A stretch of 33,942 nt of DNA from contig JBHPFQ010000005.1 in assembly GCA_042571625.1 (NCBI GenBank), positions 1 to 33,942 on the forward strand. Direction: 5' to 3'. This DNA comes from JBHPFQ01 sp042571625 (lineage in GTDB: Bacteria; Patescibacteriota; Minisyncoccia; Portnoybacterales; UBA2143). The notes under the pieces are model-generated. The model was not told the DNA's origin, ran no database searches, and worked only from the letters and a program-made list of their open reading frames with translations. Shown one piece after another: positions 1 to 9,800 of this stretch (its first letter is position 1; each line of letters begins with the position of its first letter). The position numbers and the translations under genes are program-made.

Positions 1-37
1 CATTGATAATATGAATATGGCTGATCTATTCCTTTTG
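1..37. repeat. Exact inverted copy of 361-397 at the window edge
   Basis: Bases 1-37 are the perfect reverse complement of 361-397, which lies inside the glycosyltransferase gene at 70-1218; the match stops at base 38. A short exact inverted copy of a nearby coding segment at a sequence end is typical of a foldback chimera from assembly or whole-genome amplification. The small plus-strand frame at 11-232 exists only because of this copy and is not a gene. Confidence 0.9.
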
Positions 38-69
38 ATAAAATTATTTTTTTTAATTCGTCTCTATTT

Positions 70-1218
70 TTATACATATATATTTTTAAAAACATCTATA
101 GTTTCTTTAATTAAATTTTTCCAATTAAATTTTTTTAAACTATCTTTAGCATTATTAACAAATTTTTTAACCAAATCAGGATCATCTAAAATCATGCTTA
201 TAGCTAATATCCATTGTTCCATATCCCTATAATTAAGCAACAAACCTGTCTGCTTGTCAATGATTATCTCTGGATTACCTCCTATGTTAGTAGTTATAAC
301 AGGAACACCAACCTTCATCGCCTCTAAAATCGTATGAGACATCCCTTCATAATTAGTATTCAAAAGGAATAGATCAGCCATATTCATATTATCAATGAGC
401 TCTAAACGAGTTATTTTGCCTTTAAAAATTATATAATTCTCTAATTTTAATTCTTCTACTAAAAATCTCAATTTACGCAATTCGGGCCCATCACCGACTA
501 TAACAAGTTTTATTTTATTATATTTACTTATTAAATCTGGCATAATTTCGATCAACATATCTACTCCCTTCCACGGCATTAAACGTGCTGCAGTTAAAAG
601 AATAATCTCTTTACATTTGGATGAGTTATCAGCCCGATTGACATCAATAACATCAACAGAATTATAAATTACTTTAATTTTTTCTTCTGGAACGCCAATC
701 TTTATTGCTATTTTCTTCAGAAAATTACTAACTACGATAACTTTATCAGAATTCATTAATATTCTTTTTCTTCTATTTTTCCAAAATTCAATTTTCTTAG
801 AATATTTTTTATCTTGAAAAACTAAAACATCATCATTGCCAATCATTTTTTTTGATGCCGCCTTTTCCCATGCTGAATCACCAGCAAATCTATTAATTAC
901 TTTCCTGCCTAATAACTTTTTAATAGCCAAACCCGTTAATCCAGCGCTATATAAATCCCATGAATAAATTATATCAGACCTAAAAGCCAAAGATAGCCCA
1001 TTTAACAAATAAATAAGATTCTTAAATAACTTTTTATTAGAAATCTTTTTAATATTAAAATTGTAACTATCATTATCCTCCTCTCCGTAAGTCAAAATGT
1101 TAACTTCATATCCGTTTTTAATTAACTCATTTGTCAGAGGAGCTATTTGAGCAATCGGCCCACCAATATCAGGTGGGAAAATACCAGTTAATATTAAAAT
1201 TTTATTATTTTTAATCAT
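70..1218 (-). CDS. GT4-family glycosyltransferase
   Basis: Retaining GT-B glycosyltransferase, predicted to move a sugar from an NDP-sugar to a cell-envelope glycan at the cytoplasmic face. The N-terminal Rossmann half starts with ILTGIFPPDIGG (residues 9-20), the usual acceptor-side glycine loop. The C-terminal half has ARLMPWKG (211-218), VGDGPE (241-246) and the E-x7-E signature EGMSHTILE (291-299), followed by GVPVITTNIGG. The length of 382 aa is normal and the domain is complete. The start overlaps the upstream membrane protein's end by 8 bp, so it is probably translated in one operon with 1211-4152. Donor and acceptor sugars cannot be read from the sequence. Confidence 0.9.
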   Translation of the reverse strand: MIKNNKILILTGIFPPDIGGPIAQIAPLTNELIKNGYEVNILTYGEEDNDSYNFNIKKISNKKLFKNLIYLLNGLSLAFRSDIIYSWDLYSAGLTGLAIKKLLGRKVINRFAGDSAWEKAASKKMIGNDDVLVFQDKKYSKKIEFWKNRRKRILMNSDKVIVVSNFLKKIAIKIGVPEEKIKVIYNSVDVIDVNRADNSSKCKEIILLTAARLMPWKGVDMLIEIMPDLISKYNKIKLVIVGDGPELRKLRFLVEELKLENYIIFKGKITRLELIDNMNMADLFLLNTNYEGMSHTILEAMKVGVPVITTNIGGNPEIIIDKQTGLLLNYRDMEQWILAISMILDDPDLVKKFVNNAKDSLKKFNWKNLIKETIDVFKNIYV

Positions 1219-3031
1219 TATTCCAATTTAATTTATATATCTCCACAATCGGTCCTAACCTTTTAGATACCCAAAGATCAATCAATGGATTGTCCAAACC
1301 AGAAGGAAAAACTAAACTTTTTTCAGATTGATTATCTTTAAATGGACTAAAACTCTCAACCAACTGTCCATATTTATTAGCTATCTGAAATTCCAAACAA
1401 TAACCTTCCTTTGCTATCGCCATTGATCGAGATGATAAAACTAAATAACTCGGTTTTATTTTCTTTATAAATTTATATATTTCCAACACATCTTGTTTCT
1501 TATATTCTAATACGCTTCTAAAATCAATAATTGTCTTACTATTTTTAAAATATCCTTCATTGTCTAAAGATAACAAAAAAATATTTTGACGGCTTAAAAC
1601 TCCATCTTGTAAAAATGTTTGAACTTCAATGCTTTCTTTAGATAGAACTAAATTAGGGAAAACCTTTTGAAAAATAATCAGATCCGAAGAATTGATATTT
1701 TCTTTAATCCATTCAACTGCATCATCTCTAGTATAAGGCTTTTGCATTAATTGAACCAAACGAAAAGCTTGAATTAATTCAAATAACAATAAAAATACAA
1801 TGAAAGAATATAATAATTTACGATATTTAATTAAATCATTATTTAAAATACTAATAAAAAGAATTCCAACAAAAATGCAAACAAACGGTATCAGTGGACA
1901 TAATAAACGATATCTCGGAATACTTCCGCACACAACAAGGAAAATAGAATATAAACAAATAAATACCAATAATCCAAATAATGCATTTTTAAAATATTTA
2001 CTTGAATTTATCAAAATTCTTTTCTCTTTTCTTTGAGAAAAATAAATTACCAAAAAAATAATAAGTAACAAAAATAAAGATAATTCATTAAATAAAAAAC
2101 CTTTAAAAATTGCCATACCTATAGTATTTTGATTTAATAAAGGAAATGTTTTTGTATGACCATCATTATTAAAATGTCTTCCTCCGCTTAAGGTAAAATC
2201 AATTTTATTTCCAGCGATAAATGTTGAATTCAAATTTAAAAAAACATAAGGATACAAAATTAAAATAATTACTAAAAAGGAAAGAAAACCTACTAAAAAT
2301 TGTTTAGAAAAGAATATTTTTAACAAATCGGAAAAATGCCAATTAATAAAATTACCTTTATTTACAAAATAAACTGCTAAAATAACAAAGATAAAAGACA
2401 GGAAGCCAGTTTGCAGAGAACCTGCTGTTAAACCAGCGCTAATTCCTAAACAAATAAAAGACCATAAAGTTCTCCTCTCTAAACAATTCAAAAATAGATA
2501 GAAACTTAAAAGAAAAAAGAAACTAACAACTATATGTGGCCTAATCTGCTGAGAAAACTGAATACAGAGAATACTGAATGCGCAAAGAAATGACGCTAAA
2601 AGAGATCCTATGGCAATTTTTTTCTGCTTATCTTCCCTAAATAATTTTATTACAATAAAATAAGATAAAGGGATAATTAAACTTCCCAGAATAGAAGTTA
2701 ATAATCTGCTATACCAATAAAATTCATTAAGATGAAAAAAAATATAACTGATAAATGAATTAGCAGAGGAAAACAATCCCATAAATCTTCCCATTAAATA
2801 AAAAATTCCATAGACAAAAAATAAACAATAGGAAGTCAAATATGGATAAAGTACCGGCTTGGTTAAAAAAGAAAAATTATTATCGATAATATTACTTCCT
2901 AAGTCTAAAGCTTGTCGAACTACTTCGGTATCATAATCCATTACCCACGAACGAGCATTAAATGGATAAATCCTTAATAACAAACCAGCTAAAATAATTA
3001 TGGCTAAAATAATAAGATATTTTTTATTCAT
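1211..3031 (-). CDS. Multi-span GT39/PMT-like membrane glycosyltransferase
   Basis: Large integral membrane protein of 606 aa with about ten or more hydrophobic segments and a C-terminal soluble tail of about 170 residues. The acidic motif MDYDTE (residues 31-36) just after the first membrane span matches the position of the catalytic acidic pair in the first external loop of GT39/ArnT-type polyprenyl-phosphate-sugar transferases. Such enzymes move a lipid-linked sugar to protein or lipid outside the membrane; that role here is inferred from topology and context. It sits between two GT4 genes, overlapping one by 4 bp (ATGA) and the other by 8 bp, which indicates translational coupling. Confidence 0.75.
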   Translation of the reverse strand: MNKKYLIILAIIILAGLLLRIYPFNARSWVMDYDTEVVRQALDLGSNIIDNNFSFLTKPVLYPYLTSYCLFFVYGIFYLMGRFMGLFSSANSFISYIFFHLNEFYWYSRLLTSILGSLIIPLSYFIVIKLFREDKQKKIAIGSLLASFLCAFSILCIQFSQQIRPHIVVSFFFLLSFYLFLNCLERRTLWSFICLGISAGLTAGSLQTGFLSFIFVILAVYFVNKGNFINWHFSDLLKIFFSKQFLVGFLSFLVIILILYPYVFLNLNSTFIAGNKIDFTLSGGRHFNNDGHTKTFPLLNQNTIGMAIFKGFLFNELSLFLLLIIFLVIYFSQRKEKRILINSSKYFKNALFGLLVFICLYSIFLVVCGSIPRYRLLCPLIPFVCIFVGILFISILNNDLIKYRKLLYSFIVFLLLFELIQAFRLVQLMQKPYTRDDAVEWIKENINSSDLIIFQKVFPNLVLSKESIEVQTFLQDGVLSRQNIFLLSLDNEGYFKNSKTIIDFRSVLEYKKQDVLEIYKFIKKIKPSYLVLSSRSMAIAKEGYCLEFQIANKYGQLVESFSPFKDNQSEKSLVFPSGLDNPLIDLWVSKRLGPIVEIYKLNWNND

Positions 3032-4152
3032 AATAATTTATCAAAAACTCTTTCCATTTTTTTAGCAATACCATTCCATGTATATTTTTCTTTAATTAAA
3101 TTTAATCCATTATTAACAATATTTTTTCTTAACTTATTATCTTTTAAAATTTCTTCAATTTTTTTGGCAATACTTTGAGGATTATTTACTTTACAAAATA
3201 AGCCGGTTTTTCTATCTTCTAAAAAATCAGGAATTCCTCCTACTGGCGTGCCAATTACTGGCAAACCACAAGCCATTGCCTCTAAAAAAACATTACCAAG
3301 GCCCTCTGACAATGATGGCCTTACAAAAACATCAGCTAAAGCATAATATTTTGGCAATTCGCCATATTTAATCTGGCCTTGAAATATAACTTTATTTTCT
3401 AATTTTAATTTTTTTACTAATTTTTTTAATTTTTTTTCATTTTTCCCTGATCCAATAATTATTATCTTAAAATCAAAATTCAGATATTGCCCTGCCTTAA
3501 TTAAATCATCTACTCCATTTTTTTTAACCAATCTCGAAACAGTTAAAATTATTTTATGATCATGGATATGCTCATGAATTAATTCAGTAGCAAATTTTTT
3601 ACTATCCACGCCATTAGGGACTATTACTCTTTTATTGCTATCTATTCCCATTTTTTCTGCCCAATTATCTAAAAATGAGCTAATTGATTGAATATAATCA
3701 GCTCTCTTAAAAATTTTCTTAAATGATGATTTAAAAAAACCGACTTTTTCCAAAATAAGTTCTGGAGCATCTCCTTCTTGCAAAGTTAAAAGAAACGGCT
3801 TATCAGAATGAAATTTTTTAAAAAAAGACCCTAAAAATCCGCCATAAGAAGCCATTATTGACCATGTTAAATTATAATTATTTCTCTTATTTAATCTGTT
3901 AGCTTTAAATAACCCAAAAACTGGCAATAAAAACTTATCAAAATTACATCCAAAACCAATTCTATAGACATTAATATTGCCTATTTTCTCAAATTTAGGT
4001 AAGCCAAATTGAATTTTTGGTGTAATCATATCAAATTTCCAACTTGGCAATCTATCAGTAATCTCTTTTACAGCTATTTCAGCTCCTCCAACCATTGGAA
4101 GATATGCTGTAGAAAAAATAAGAATCTTTTTTTGGACTTGATTATTTTCCAT
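3028..4152 (-). CDS. GT4-family glycosyltransferase
   Basis: Complete 374-aa GT-B glycosyltransferase. The N terminus has FSTAYLPMVGGAE (residues 13-25), the typical glycine loop. The C-terminal donor domain has VSRLVKKNG (205-213), IIGSGKNEK (232-240) and the E-x7-E signature SEGLGNVFLEAMACG (282-296). It is the first gene of a minus-strand operon: its stop and the next start overlap as ATGA. The start codon lies 6 nt after a TATAAA box, and no ribosome binding site precedes it, so a leaderless transcript is likely. A divergent glycosyltransferase begins only 25 bp away. Sugar specificity is unknown. Confidence 0.9.
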   Translation of the reverse strand: MENNQVQKKILIFSTAYLPMVGGAEIAVKEITDRLPSWKFDMITPKIQFGLPKFEKIGNINVYRIGFGCNFDKFLLPVFGLFKANRLNKRNNYNLTWSIMASYGGFLGSFFKKFHSDKPFLLTLQEGDAPELILEKVGFFKSSFKKIFKRADYIQSISSFLDNWAEKMGIDSNKRVIVPNGVDSKKFATELIHEHIHDHKIILTVSRLVKKNGVDDLIKAGQYLNFDFKIIIIGSGKNEKKLKKLVKKLKLENKVIFQGQIKYGELPKYYALADVFVRPSLSEGLGNVFLEAMACGLPVIGTPVGGIPDFLEDRKTGLFCKVNNPQSIAKKIEEILKDNKLRKNIVNNGLNLIKEKYTWNGIAKKMERVFDKLL

Positions 4153-4177
4153 ATATATTTTATAATAATACTATAAA
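4153..4177. promoter_or_regulatory. 25-bp divergent promoter gap between two glycosyltransferase genes
   Basis: Only 25 bp separate the two divergent start codons. The minus direction has TATAAA at 4159-4164 followed by exactly 6 nt and ATG; the plus direction has TATAAT at 4161-4166 and ATG 11 nt later. The -10 boxes overlap, and the -35 regions must lie inside the opposite genes. No Shine-Dalgarno sequence is visible on either side. Confidence 0.5.
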
Positions 4178-5347
4178 ATGGCTAAAAAATCAATACTATA
4201 TATTATCACTAAATCTGTCTGGGGCGGGGCTGGGAAATACGTTTATGACCTATCCACAAGTATGTATGGCGATTTTGACGTAACTGTTGCTGCGGGAGGC
4301 AATAATACTCTCGCACAAGAACTTATTAAGACCAAAATCCCATATTTTGAAATTAAAAACTTCCAACGAGACATTAATTTAATAAAAGAACCAATAGCTT
4401 TTATTGAAATTCTATGCCTGCTATTCAAATTAAAGCCAGATATTATCCATGTTAATAGTTCTAAGGCTGGAAGTATAACTGGCTTAGCTGGCAAAATCTA
4501 TAAAATACTATCTAAACAACAATTACAAATGATTTTCACTGCACATGGATGGGCTTTTGCCGAAGACAGACCAAAAATAACAATTGCTATAATAAAATTT
4601 CTGAGCAAAATAACTTGCCTATTTTATGATAAAATTATCTGTGTTTCTGAATACGATCGACAAATAGCTATTAATAATAACATTGCACCAATAAATAAAC
4701 TAATTGCTATTCATAACGGGATAGACATTAAAAATCTTAAATTCTTAGATAAAGAAAAAGCTCGCCAAAAGTTATTAAAAAATTCATCTGCTGGCGGATT
4801 GGTACTTGGGACTATTGCTGAATGGCACAAAAATAAAGGGCTTTTCTATTTTCTAAAAGCAATGGAAAACATTGATCCGCCAGCAGATGGAATAAATATT
4901 GTTCTAATTGGTAGCGGAGAAAATCGCGATAAAGAAAAACTATATCAATATATAAAAGAAAATAATTTAAAAAATATTTATCTTCACGAATTTATTCCTA
5001 ATGCAGCTTCTTATTTAAAAGCCCTTGATATTTTTATTCTTCCTTCGGTTAAAGAAGGACTACCCTATACTATCTTAGAAACGATTGCCGCTGAAATCCC
5101 AATAATCGCCACGAATGTCGGAGGAATACCTGAAATACTAAATAAAGATTATTTAGTAAACCCAAAAAACAGCCAACAACTGACTGAAAAAATAAACTAT
5201 GTCATTAATAATCTTACAATAATAAAGGAAAAAATTCAGGGAACCGCTACTAATAATAAAGATTTTTCTTCAGAAAAAATGGTTCAAAAGACAAAAAATA
5301 TTTATAACGCTTTAACGCTATTTAGACGGTATAAAATAAACAATTGA
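4178..5347 (+). CDS. GT4-family glycosyltransferase, divergent
   Basis: Complete 389-aa GT-B glycosyltransferase and the only plus-strand gene of the glycan locus. The N-terminal loop KSVWGGAGKYVYDL (residues 12-25) resembles the WbpH/EpsD-like group that acts on lipid-linked glycans. The donor domain includes LGTIAEWHKNKG, LIGSGENRD and the E-x7-E signature KEGLPYTILE, followed by a TNVGGIPE stretch. The last 30 bp overlap, tail to tail, the 3' end of the opposite-strand gene at 5318-6802. It could add one sugar in the same pathway as its neighbours; the exact linkage is unknown. Confidence 0.88.
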   Translation: MAKKSILYIITKSVWGGAGKYVYDLSTSMYGDFDVTVAAGGNNTLAQELIKTKIPYFEIKNFQRDINLIKEPIAFIEILCLLFKLKPDIIHVNSSKAGSITGLAGKIYKILSKQQLQMIFTAHGWAFAEDRPKITIAIIKFLSKITCLFYDKIICVSEYDRQIAINNNIAPINKLIAIHNGIDIKNLKFLDKEKARQKLLKNSSAGGLVLGTIAEWHKNKGLFYFLKAMENIDPPADGINIVLIGSGENRDKEKLYQYIKENNLKNIYLHEFIPNAASYLKALDIFILPSVKEGLPYTILETIAAEIPIIATNVGGIPEILNKDYLVNPKNSQQLTEKINYVINNLTIIKEKIQGTATNNKDFSSEKMVQKTKNIYNALTLFRRYKINN

Positions 5348-6802
5348 TCTGTTACCTAAAACCATATTTTTTACTGGCCTATAATCGCTCATAACTTCAA
5401 GATAAGTTTCATAAGCTCCTCTTAACAGATATATTTTTTTATTTTGATATTTGTCTAATTTTTCTATTAAATCTTCTTTAGATTCAATACTAATTAATAA
5501 TGCTTTTTTTTGTAAATGAGCTCCAGCTAACAATAATTTAGGCATTATCCAATCATTTTTCCAATAAAAAATAATATCCTGATCGTTAATATAATTCGCT
5601 AAATCCTGATATGTTGTTAAGTCGCCATCAACTTTAGTTTGCTGAATAAATTGAGATGCTTTAACCATATAATCTATAAAATAATTATCAGCCTTAACAT
5701 AAGAGCTATATTGATTTAATGGCAAATAAATGCCTTTTGCAAATAAAAACAATGATATTACCAAAAAAGTAAAAAATAAAACTCTAGTTATTTTATTTAC
5801 TACTAAACAATATCCAGCATTTATCAACAAAATGACTATTAACAAAATTGAATATCTTTCTATGTCAAATAATCCGTTCCTATACCAACTAGATAAATAT
5901 AATATAAAAATCAATAAAAAAATTGAAAGAAAATAAAAGTATCTTTTGTCCCTTTTAAATAAAAATATTAGTCCCAATACTGATATTAGAAACATTGGCG
6001 ATCCAACCGTTCTAAAAATTATGCATGAAGATAGCCAAATCTCTTTTAATGTTGGAATAGCAGAACCATAGCTAGACAAGAATGCTAAAAAATTAAAATC
6101 GTGAAATATGCCATAAGTAAAAATCATTAATAATATTGTAAATAACCAGTTGCTAATAATATAAATTATTTTTTTATAATTATACTGCTTATTAGAAATA
6201 AACCAAAAAATAATAAAAGGCAAAAAAACTAATCCATACAGAACTCGAGACATTAGAGTGCAATATAGAAACAAATTACTCAACCATAAATATTTTTTTT
6301 TATTTTCTTCAACAAAATCTATAAAAAATACAATCGCGCAAAGAATAAAAAAAAGAGCAAAAATATCGCTCATTGCTATTTCGCTCCAACGCCAAATAAT
6401 TGGATTTATAAGAATGGTTATTGAAATTAATAAAGAATAATAAGAATTATTTAAAACTTTTTTCGATAAAGCATAAATTGGAAATAATAATAAAGAGCCA
6501 AAAATTGCTATTATTAAATTTGGTAAAAATATTATTGACCATTTGCCAGTAAAAAAATGACCAACTTTAATTATTAATGATAGAAGAATAATCCAAAATG
6601 GATATCCCGTACTATGAGCATTTAAATATTTTCCATTCACTGCTAAATTCACTGCCTTTTCAACAAAATGAAAAGCATCGTCATGCCATAAACTTGAACC
6701 TAAAAAAAATAATCTAGATAATAATATTAAAATAAATAGAGAAAATAAAAAAAATCTCTCTTTTGTAATAAACTCTATAATTTTATCTTTCAAACTTTCC
6801 AT
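5318..6802 (-). CDS. Multi-span GT39/PMT-like membrane glycosyltransferase
   Basis: Integral membrane protein of 494 aa with roughly ten hydrophobic segments. After the first span comes LWHDDAFHF (residues 38-46), the acidic pair expected in the first external loop of GT39-like C-type glycosyltransferases. The STGYPFW segment (about residues 64-70) is also typical of this superfamily. It probably uses a polyprenyl-phosphate sugar on the outer face of the membrane. Its 5' end overlaps the O-antigen-ligase gene by 20 bp, so the two are co-translated. Sequence similarity to the 606-aa protein at 1211-3031 is limited to the overall layout. Confidence 0.75.
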   Translation of the reverse strand: MESLKDKIIEFITKERFFLFSLFILILLSRLFFLGSSLWHDDAFHFVEKAVNLAVNGKYLNAHSTGYPFWIILLSLIIKVGHFFTGKWSIIFLPNLIIAIFGSLLLFPIYALSKKVLNNSYYSLLISITILINPIIWRWSEIAMSDIFALFFILCAIVFFIDFVEENKKKYLWLSNLFLYCTLMSRVLYGLVFLPFIIFWFISNKQYNYKKIIYIISNWLFTILLMIFTYGIFHDFNFLAFLSSYGSAIPTLKEIWLSSCIIFRTVGSPMFLISVLGLIFLFKRDKRYFYFLSIFLLIFILYLSSWYRNGLFDIERYSILLIVILLINAGYCLVVNKITRVLFFTFLVISLFLFAKGIYLPLNQYSSYVKADNYFIDYMVKASQFIQQTKVDGDLTTYQDLANYINDQDIIFYWKNDWIMPKLLLAGAHLQKKALLISIESKEDLIEKLDKYQNKKIYLLRGAYETYLEVMSDYRPVKNMVLGNRSIVYFIPSK

Positions 6803-9086
6803 CTAAAACGTCTTGAATAAATAAAACTGATTGCTCTATATATTCATCGCCAAATTCTTTTGTCTTTTTAGCCACTTCAATCGCCTGCTCTCTTTGGCCT
6901 AAATAAGCATAAGATAAAGCTAAATTAACTAAATAATCAGGATTATCTGATTTAATTTCAGTTAATTCTTTATAAAGTTTAACTGTCCATAGATATTCCT
7001 TAGCATTTACCGCAGAACTGGCTATTCTGCTTAAATAATCATCGCCATGATAATTTAACCCCATATTATCCATTTTATCTAGATAGGCCTGAACGCCATC
7101 AGATTTTTCTGTAGCAAAAAGAGCCATGCACATATTAACATACGATTCAATAACTCCGTCATTCAAATCAATCGCTTTTTGCATATTAGCAATGGCTTGA
7201 TCAAAAAGCTGTTCAGCTTCTTCGCTTTTATTCTGTGATTTATAAAAACGGCCCAAATAAATCTGACTATAAGCCGCTTCATAATAAAGCATCGGCTTGG
7301 TCGGACTTAATTCAACAGCTTTTTCAAATAATGCTAAAGATTTATTTAAACGTTCAACATTAAATTTATATGTTTTATTTAAAAAACGCATAAACATTAA
7401 ATATCCTCTAGTATTTTGCGGTTTTAGAGCTATCTGCTTGTCAAATTCTTCCTCAGCTTTAAAACTAGCCTTTAGCTGAACCTCCTGATCAATGCTGTCA
7501 TTATTTGCTATCATTGTTACAAATTCGCCAAAATGCTGAACATACTCCTGATTTCCAGGCCCCTGTTCATTTAAAAGCTCAACAAATTCTTGATAAGCCA
7601 TATCTAACTTTCCTTCATACGATAAAATTAAGGCATTAATAAATTTCTTATTAGCAGCTGCTGGCTTCACAGTAAAAACAAATAAAAATGGAATAAAAGC
7701 AATAATGCAAAAAATTAATGAAGCTAAATATATTTTTTTTGATTGGAAAAAACTATCTTTCCATGACGGACAATATTGCGACAAAAATGCTAAAATGATA
7801 AATAATGGAATATATGTAACCAATGCTTCAAAAATAAAAAAGTTTTGTATAAAATAAGATACAATAATCAAAGTTAAAAATAACGGAATTAAATATCCTT
7901 TTGATATTTTATTGCGATAAAAATATTCCCAAATATAAATAAGAGGAACAAAAAGCATACTTAAATAAAGAATCAAACCAATAATACCTCCTGTAATTAA
8001 TCTATCAAAAATAATATTATGAGCACGGTCAAACCAAACAACCGAACCAGAATGACGATAAATCTTAGGATTAAAATATTTATCAAAAACTTGATAAAAA
8101 TTTTCATATCCATAACCCAATAACGGCTTTTCTTTAAATCCTTTATAAGCCGACTCCCATGTCATTAAACGATTTTTAGCAGTAACGGCATTAGCGGAAA
8201 TGCTTGTTATTCTTTCTAAGACTCTATTTTTTTGGACCCACTTTGCGTTTTTATTAGAAAAAACAAAACCAAAGAAAACAACTGTCAAAATTAAAAAAAT
8301 AACAGCAAAACTTTTAAACACTTTGTACTTTTTAAAATGAAAAAAGAACAGATAACCAATAAAAATTATTAAAGAAAATACAAGAGCAATAATACCACCT
8401 CTGGTTAATGTATTAAGAACAATGAAAATATGCAATAAAACACCTAAAATATAATACCAGCGTAAATACTTATTTTTTCTGAAAAATAATAAAATTAAGC
8501 CAAAAAAGACGCCAAAGATAAGATATCCAGCAACATAACCAGCATTTCCAATAGTAGCCGTTAATCTATCTCCAGCCGATACTATAAATTCTCCTAGATT
8601 AAAATACTGAGCTAATGAATATAAACTAACCATTAAACTACTTAGAAAAGAGACGTCAAAAAAAAACAGCCATTTCTTTGAATAAACAAGCTCCGTATCA
8701 ATATTCTCTGGAGATGGATTAAAAAAACCGCTTAAGACAATGAAAAAAAGAAATAAATGTAACAACAACAACAATCCTTCGCTTCTTTCATTATTTCCCC
8801 AAAAGCTGGAATAAAAACTTCCGTTTAAAAAAGATGAAAAAGAAACTATCAAGAGATAGAATAAGAATAAAACCAAAATTAAATTAAATTTTACACGATA
8901 TTTTCTATTAACTGTTGCCAATCCTAAATAGGCTAAAAATGTAGATAAGGCAATTATTTTAAAAACAATTGTCTTCGGAACAATAAAAGGGAAATAATAA
9001 GACGATCCAATTATCATAGGAACAAAACAAATAGCAATTAGACCGATCCAAACAATATATTTTAATACTTTTTCTATATTACTCAT
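6783..9086 (-). CDS. Wzy_C-type O-antigen ligase / O-oligosaccharyltransferase with TPR tail
   Basis: 767 aa. The first ~470 residues hold about a dozen membrane spans with the Wzy_C (O-antigen ligase) signature: MTWESAYKGFKEKPLLGYG, then a large external loop with the conserved arginine-histidine pair DRAHNIIFD. This family transfers lipid-linked oligosaccharide to lipid A or, in PglL/TfpO-type members, to protein; CPR cells usually lack LPS, so a glycoprotein substrate is the likelier inference. The C-terminal ~280 residues are TPR helices (for example SPTKPMLYYEAAYSQIYLG and NPDYLVNLALSYAYLG). Start and stop overlap the neighbours by 8 and 20 bp. Such ligase-TPR fusions are common in Patescibacteria. 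Confidence 0.85.
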   Translation of the reverse strand: MSNIEKVLKYIVWIGLIAICFVPMIIGSSYYFPFIVPKTIVFKIIALSTFLAYLGLATVNRKYRVKFNLILVLFLFYLLIVSFSSFLNGSFYSSFWGNNERSEGLLLLLHLFLFFIVLSGFFNPSPENIDTELVYSKKWLFFFDVSFLSSLMVSLYSLAQYFNLGEFIVSAGDRLTATIGNAGYVAGYLIFGVFFGLILLFFRKNKYLRWYYILGVLLHIFIVLNTLTRGGIIALVFSLIIFIGYLFFFHFKKYKVFKSFAVIFLILTVVFFGFVFSNKNAKWVQKNRVLERITSISANAVTAKNRLMTWESAYKGFKEKPLLGYGYENFYQVFDKYFNPKIYRHSGSVVWFDRAHNIIFDRLITGGIIGLILYLSMLFVPLIYIWEYFYRNKISKGYLIPLFLTLIIVSYFIQNFFIFEALVTYIPLFIILAFLSQYCPSWKDSFFQSKKIYLASLIFCIIAFIPFLFVFTVKPAAANKKFINALILSYEGKLDMAYQEFVELLNEQGPGNQEYVQHFGEFVTMIANNDSIDQEVQLKASFKAEEEFDKQIALKPQNTRGYLMFMRFLNKTYKFNVERLNKSLALFEKAVELSPTKPMLYYEAAYSQIYLGRFYKSQNKSEEAEQLFDQAIANMQKAIDLNDGVIESYVNMCMALFATEKSDGVQAYLDKMDNMGLNYHGDDYLSRIASSAVNAKEYLWTVKLYKELTEIKSDNPDYLVNLALSYAYLGQREQAIEVAKKTKEFGDEYIEQSVLFIQDVLDGKFER

Positions 9087-9765
9087 TATAATCAGGCAAC
9101 TGATCTTTTAAGCTTGAATTAAGTTCCAATGTCTTCTGAGAATAATATTTTGATTTTTCTACATCTTTGCCCTCACGATAAAAATAATCCGCCAAATACA
9201 TATAATAATTTTCTGCTTCAGATGGAGTATTTTCCGCTCCGCTAATCATTAATCCTTCTATTTCATCAGCTTTTTCAGTCATATTATAACGATATAAAGC
9301 TGCTAATCCATAATAATAATTAAAATTATCTGTTCTCATCGATAAAACCTTTTTATAATATTCTTCTGCTTTCTCATATTCGCCCAAATCAAATAAATAC
9401 ATATCTGCAAGATTACCATAAGCTAATCCTTGATCCGGATTATATTCGATAGCCTTTTTCCATGCCTCCTCAGTTCCAGCATAATCATTAAAACGCTTTT
9501 TTATAATTCCAATATTAATCCATCTTATGTATGTATATTTATCTGTAACATCATTCAGTTTTTCATACTGCTTATTTAAATCGGTTAAACTTGCTTCTAA
9601 AACGTCCTGTCCCATTAAGCTTAAAGAATTAGGGAAATCTTCTGCAGTATATACTTTATACTCAGATCTTTGGTTAATGAAATAATAATTATTCAAATAG
9701 AAATAAGCTACTGCCACAGTTAAAATTACTATAATAGCAATAACGAAAAAATGTCTTTTTTTCAT
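9079..9765 (-). CDS. Membrane-anchored TPR protein
   Basis: 228 aa with one N-terminal membrane span (about residues 5-27) and then tandem TPR helices: TEEAWKKAIEYNPDQGLAYG, GEYEKAEEYYKKVLSMRTD and DVEKSKYYSQKTLELNS. TPRs are protein-binding scaffolds; here the domain would face the outside. It precedes and overlaps (8 bp) the O-antigen-ligase-like gene, whose own tail is also TPR, so the two may form one complex. A promoter with TTGATT-N17-TATTAT lies directly upstream, with the ATG 6 nt after the -10 box. Confidence 0.8.
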   Translation of the reverse strand: MKKRHFFVIAIIVILTVAVAYFYLNNYYFINQRSEYKVYTAEDFPNSLSLMGQDVLEASLTDLNKQYEKLNDVTDKYTYIRWINIGIIKKRFNDYAGTEEAWKKAIEYNPDQGLAYGNLADMYLFDLGEYEKAEEYYKKVLSMRTDNFNYYYGLAALYRYNMTEKADEIEGLMISGAENTPSEAENYYMYLADYFYREGKDVEKSKYYSQKTLELNSSLKDQLPDYNE

Positions 9766-9771
9766 AATATG

Positions 9772-9800
9772 ATAATATCAGAAATAAGATAAAAAATCAA
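9772..9800 (-). promoter_or_regulatory. Sigma70-type promoter of the TPR / ligase operon
   Basis: On the minus strand: TTGATT (9795-9800), 17-nt spacer, TATTAT (9772-9777) with an extended TGa, then 6 nt and the ATG at 9763-9765. The -35 box contains the TGA stop of the upstream 539-aa gene. A start about 7 nt after the -10 box would put the first base at or next to the ATG, i.e. a leaderless mRNA. Confidence 0.65.

Noticed and set aside
11..232. Plus-strand 73-aa frame
   Set aside because: Its start is made of the inverted copy of 361-397 and the rest is antisense to the glycosyltransferase gene.
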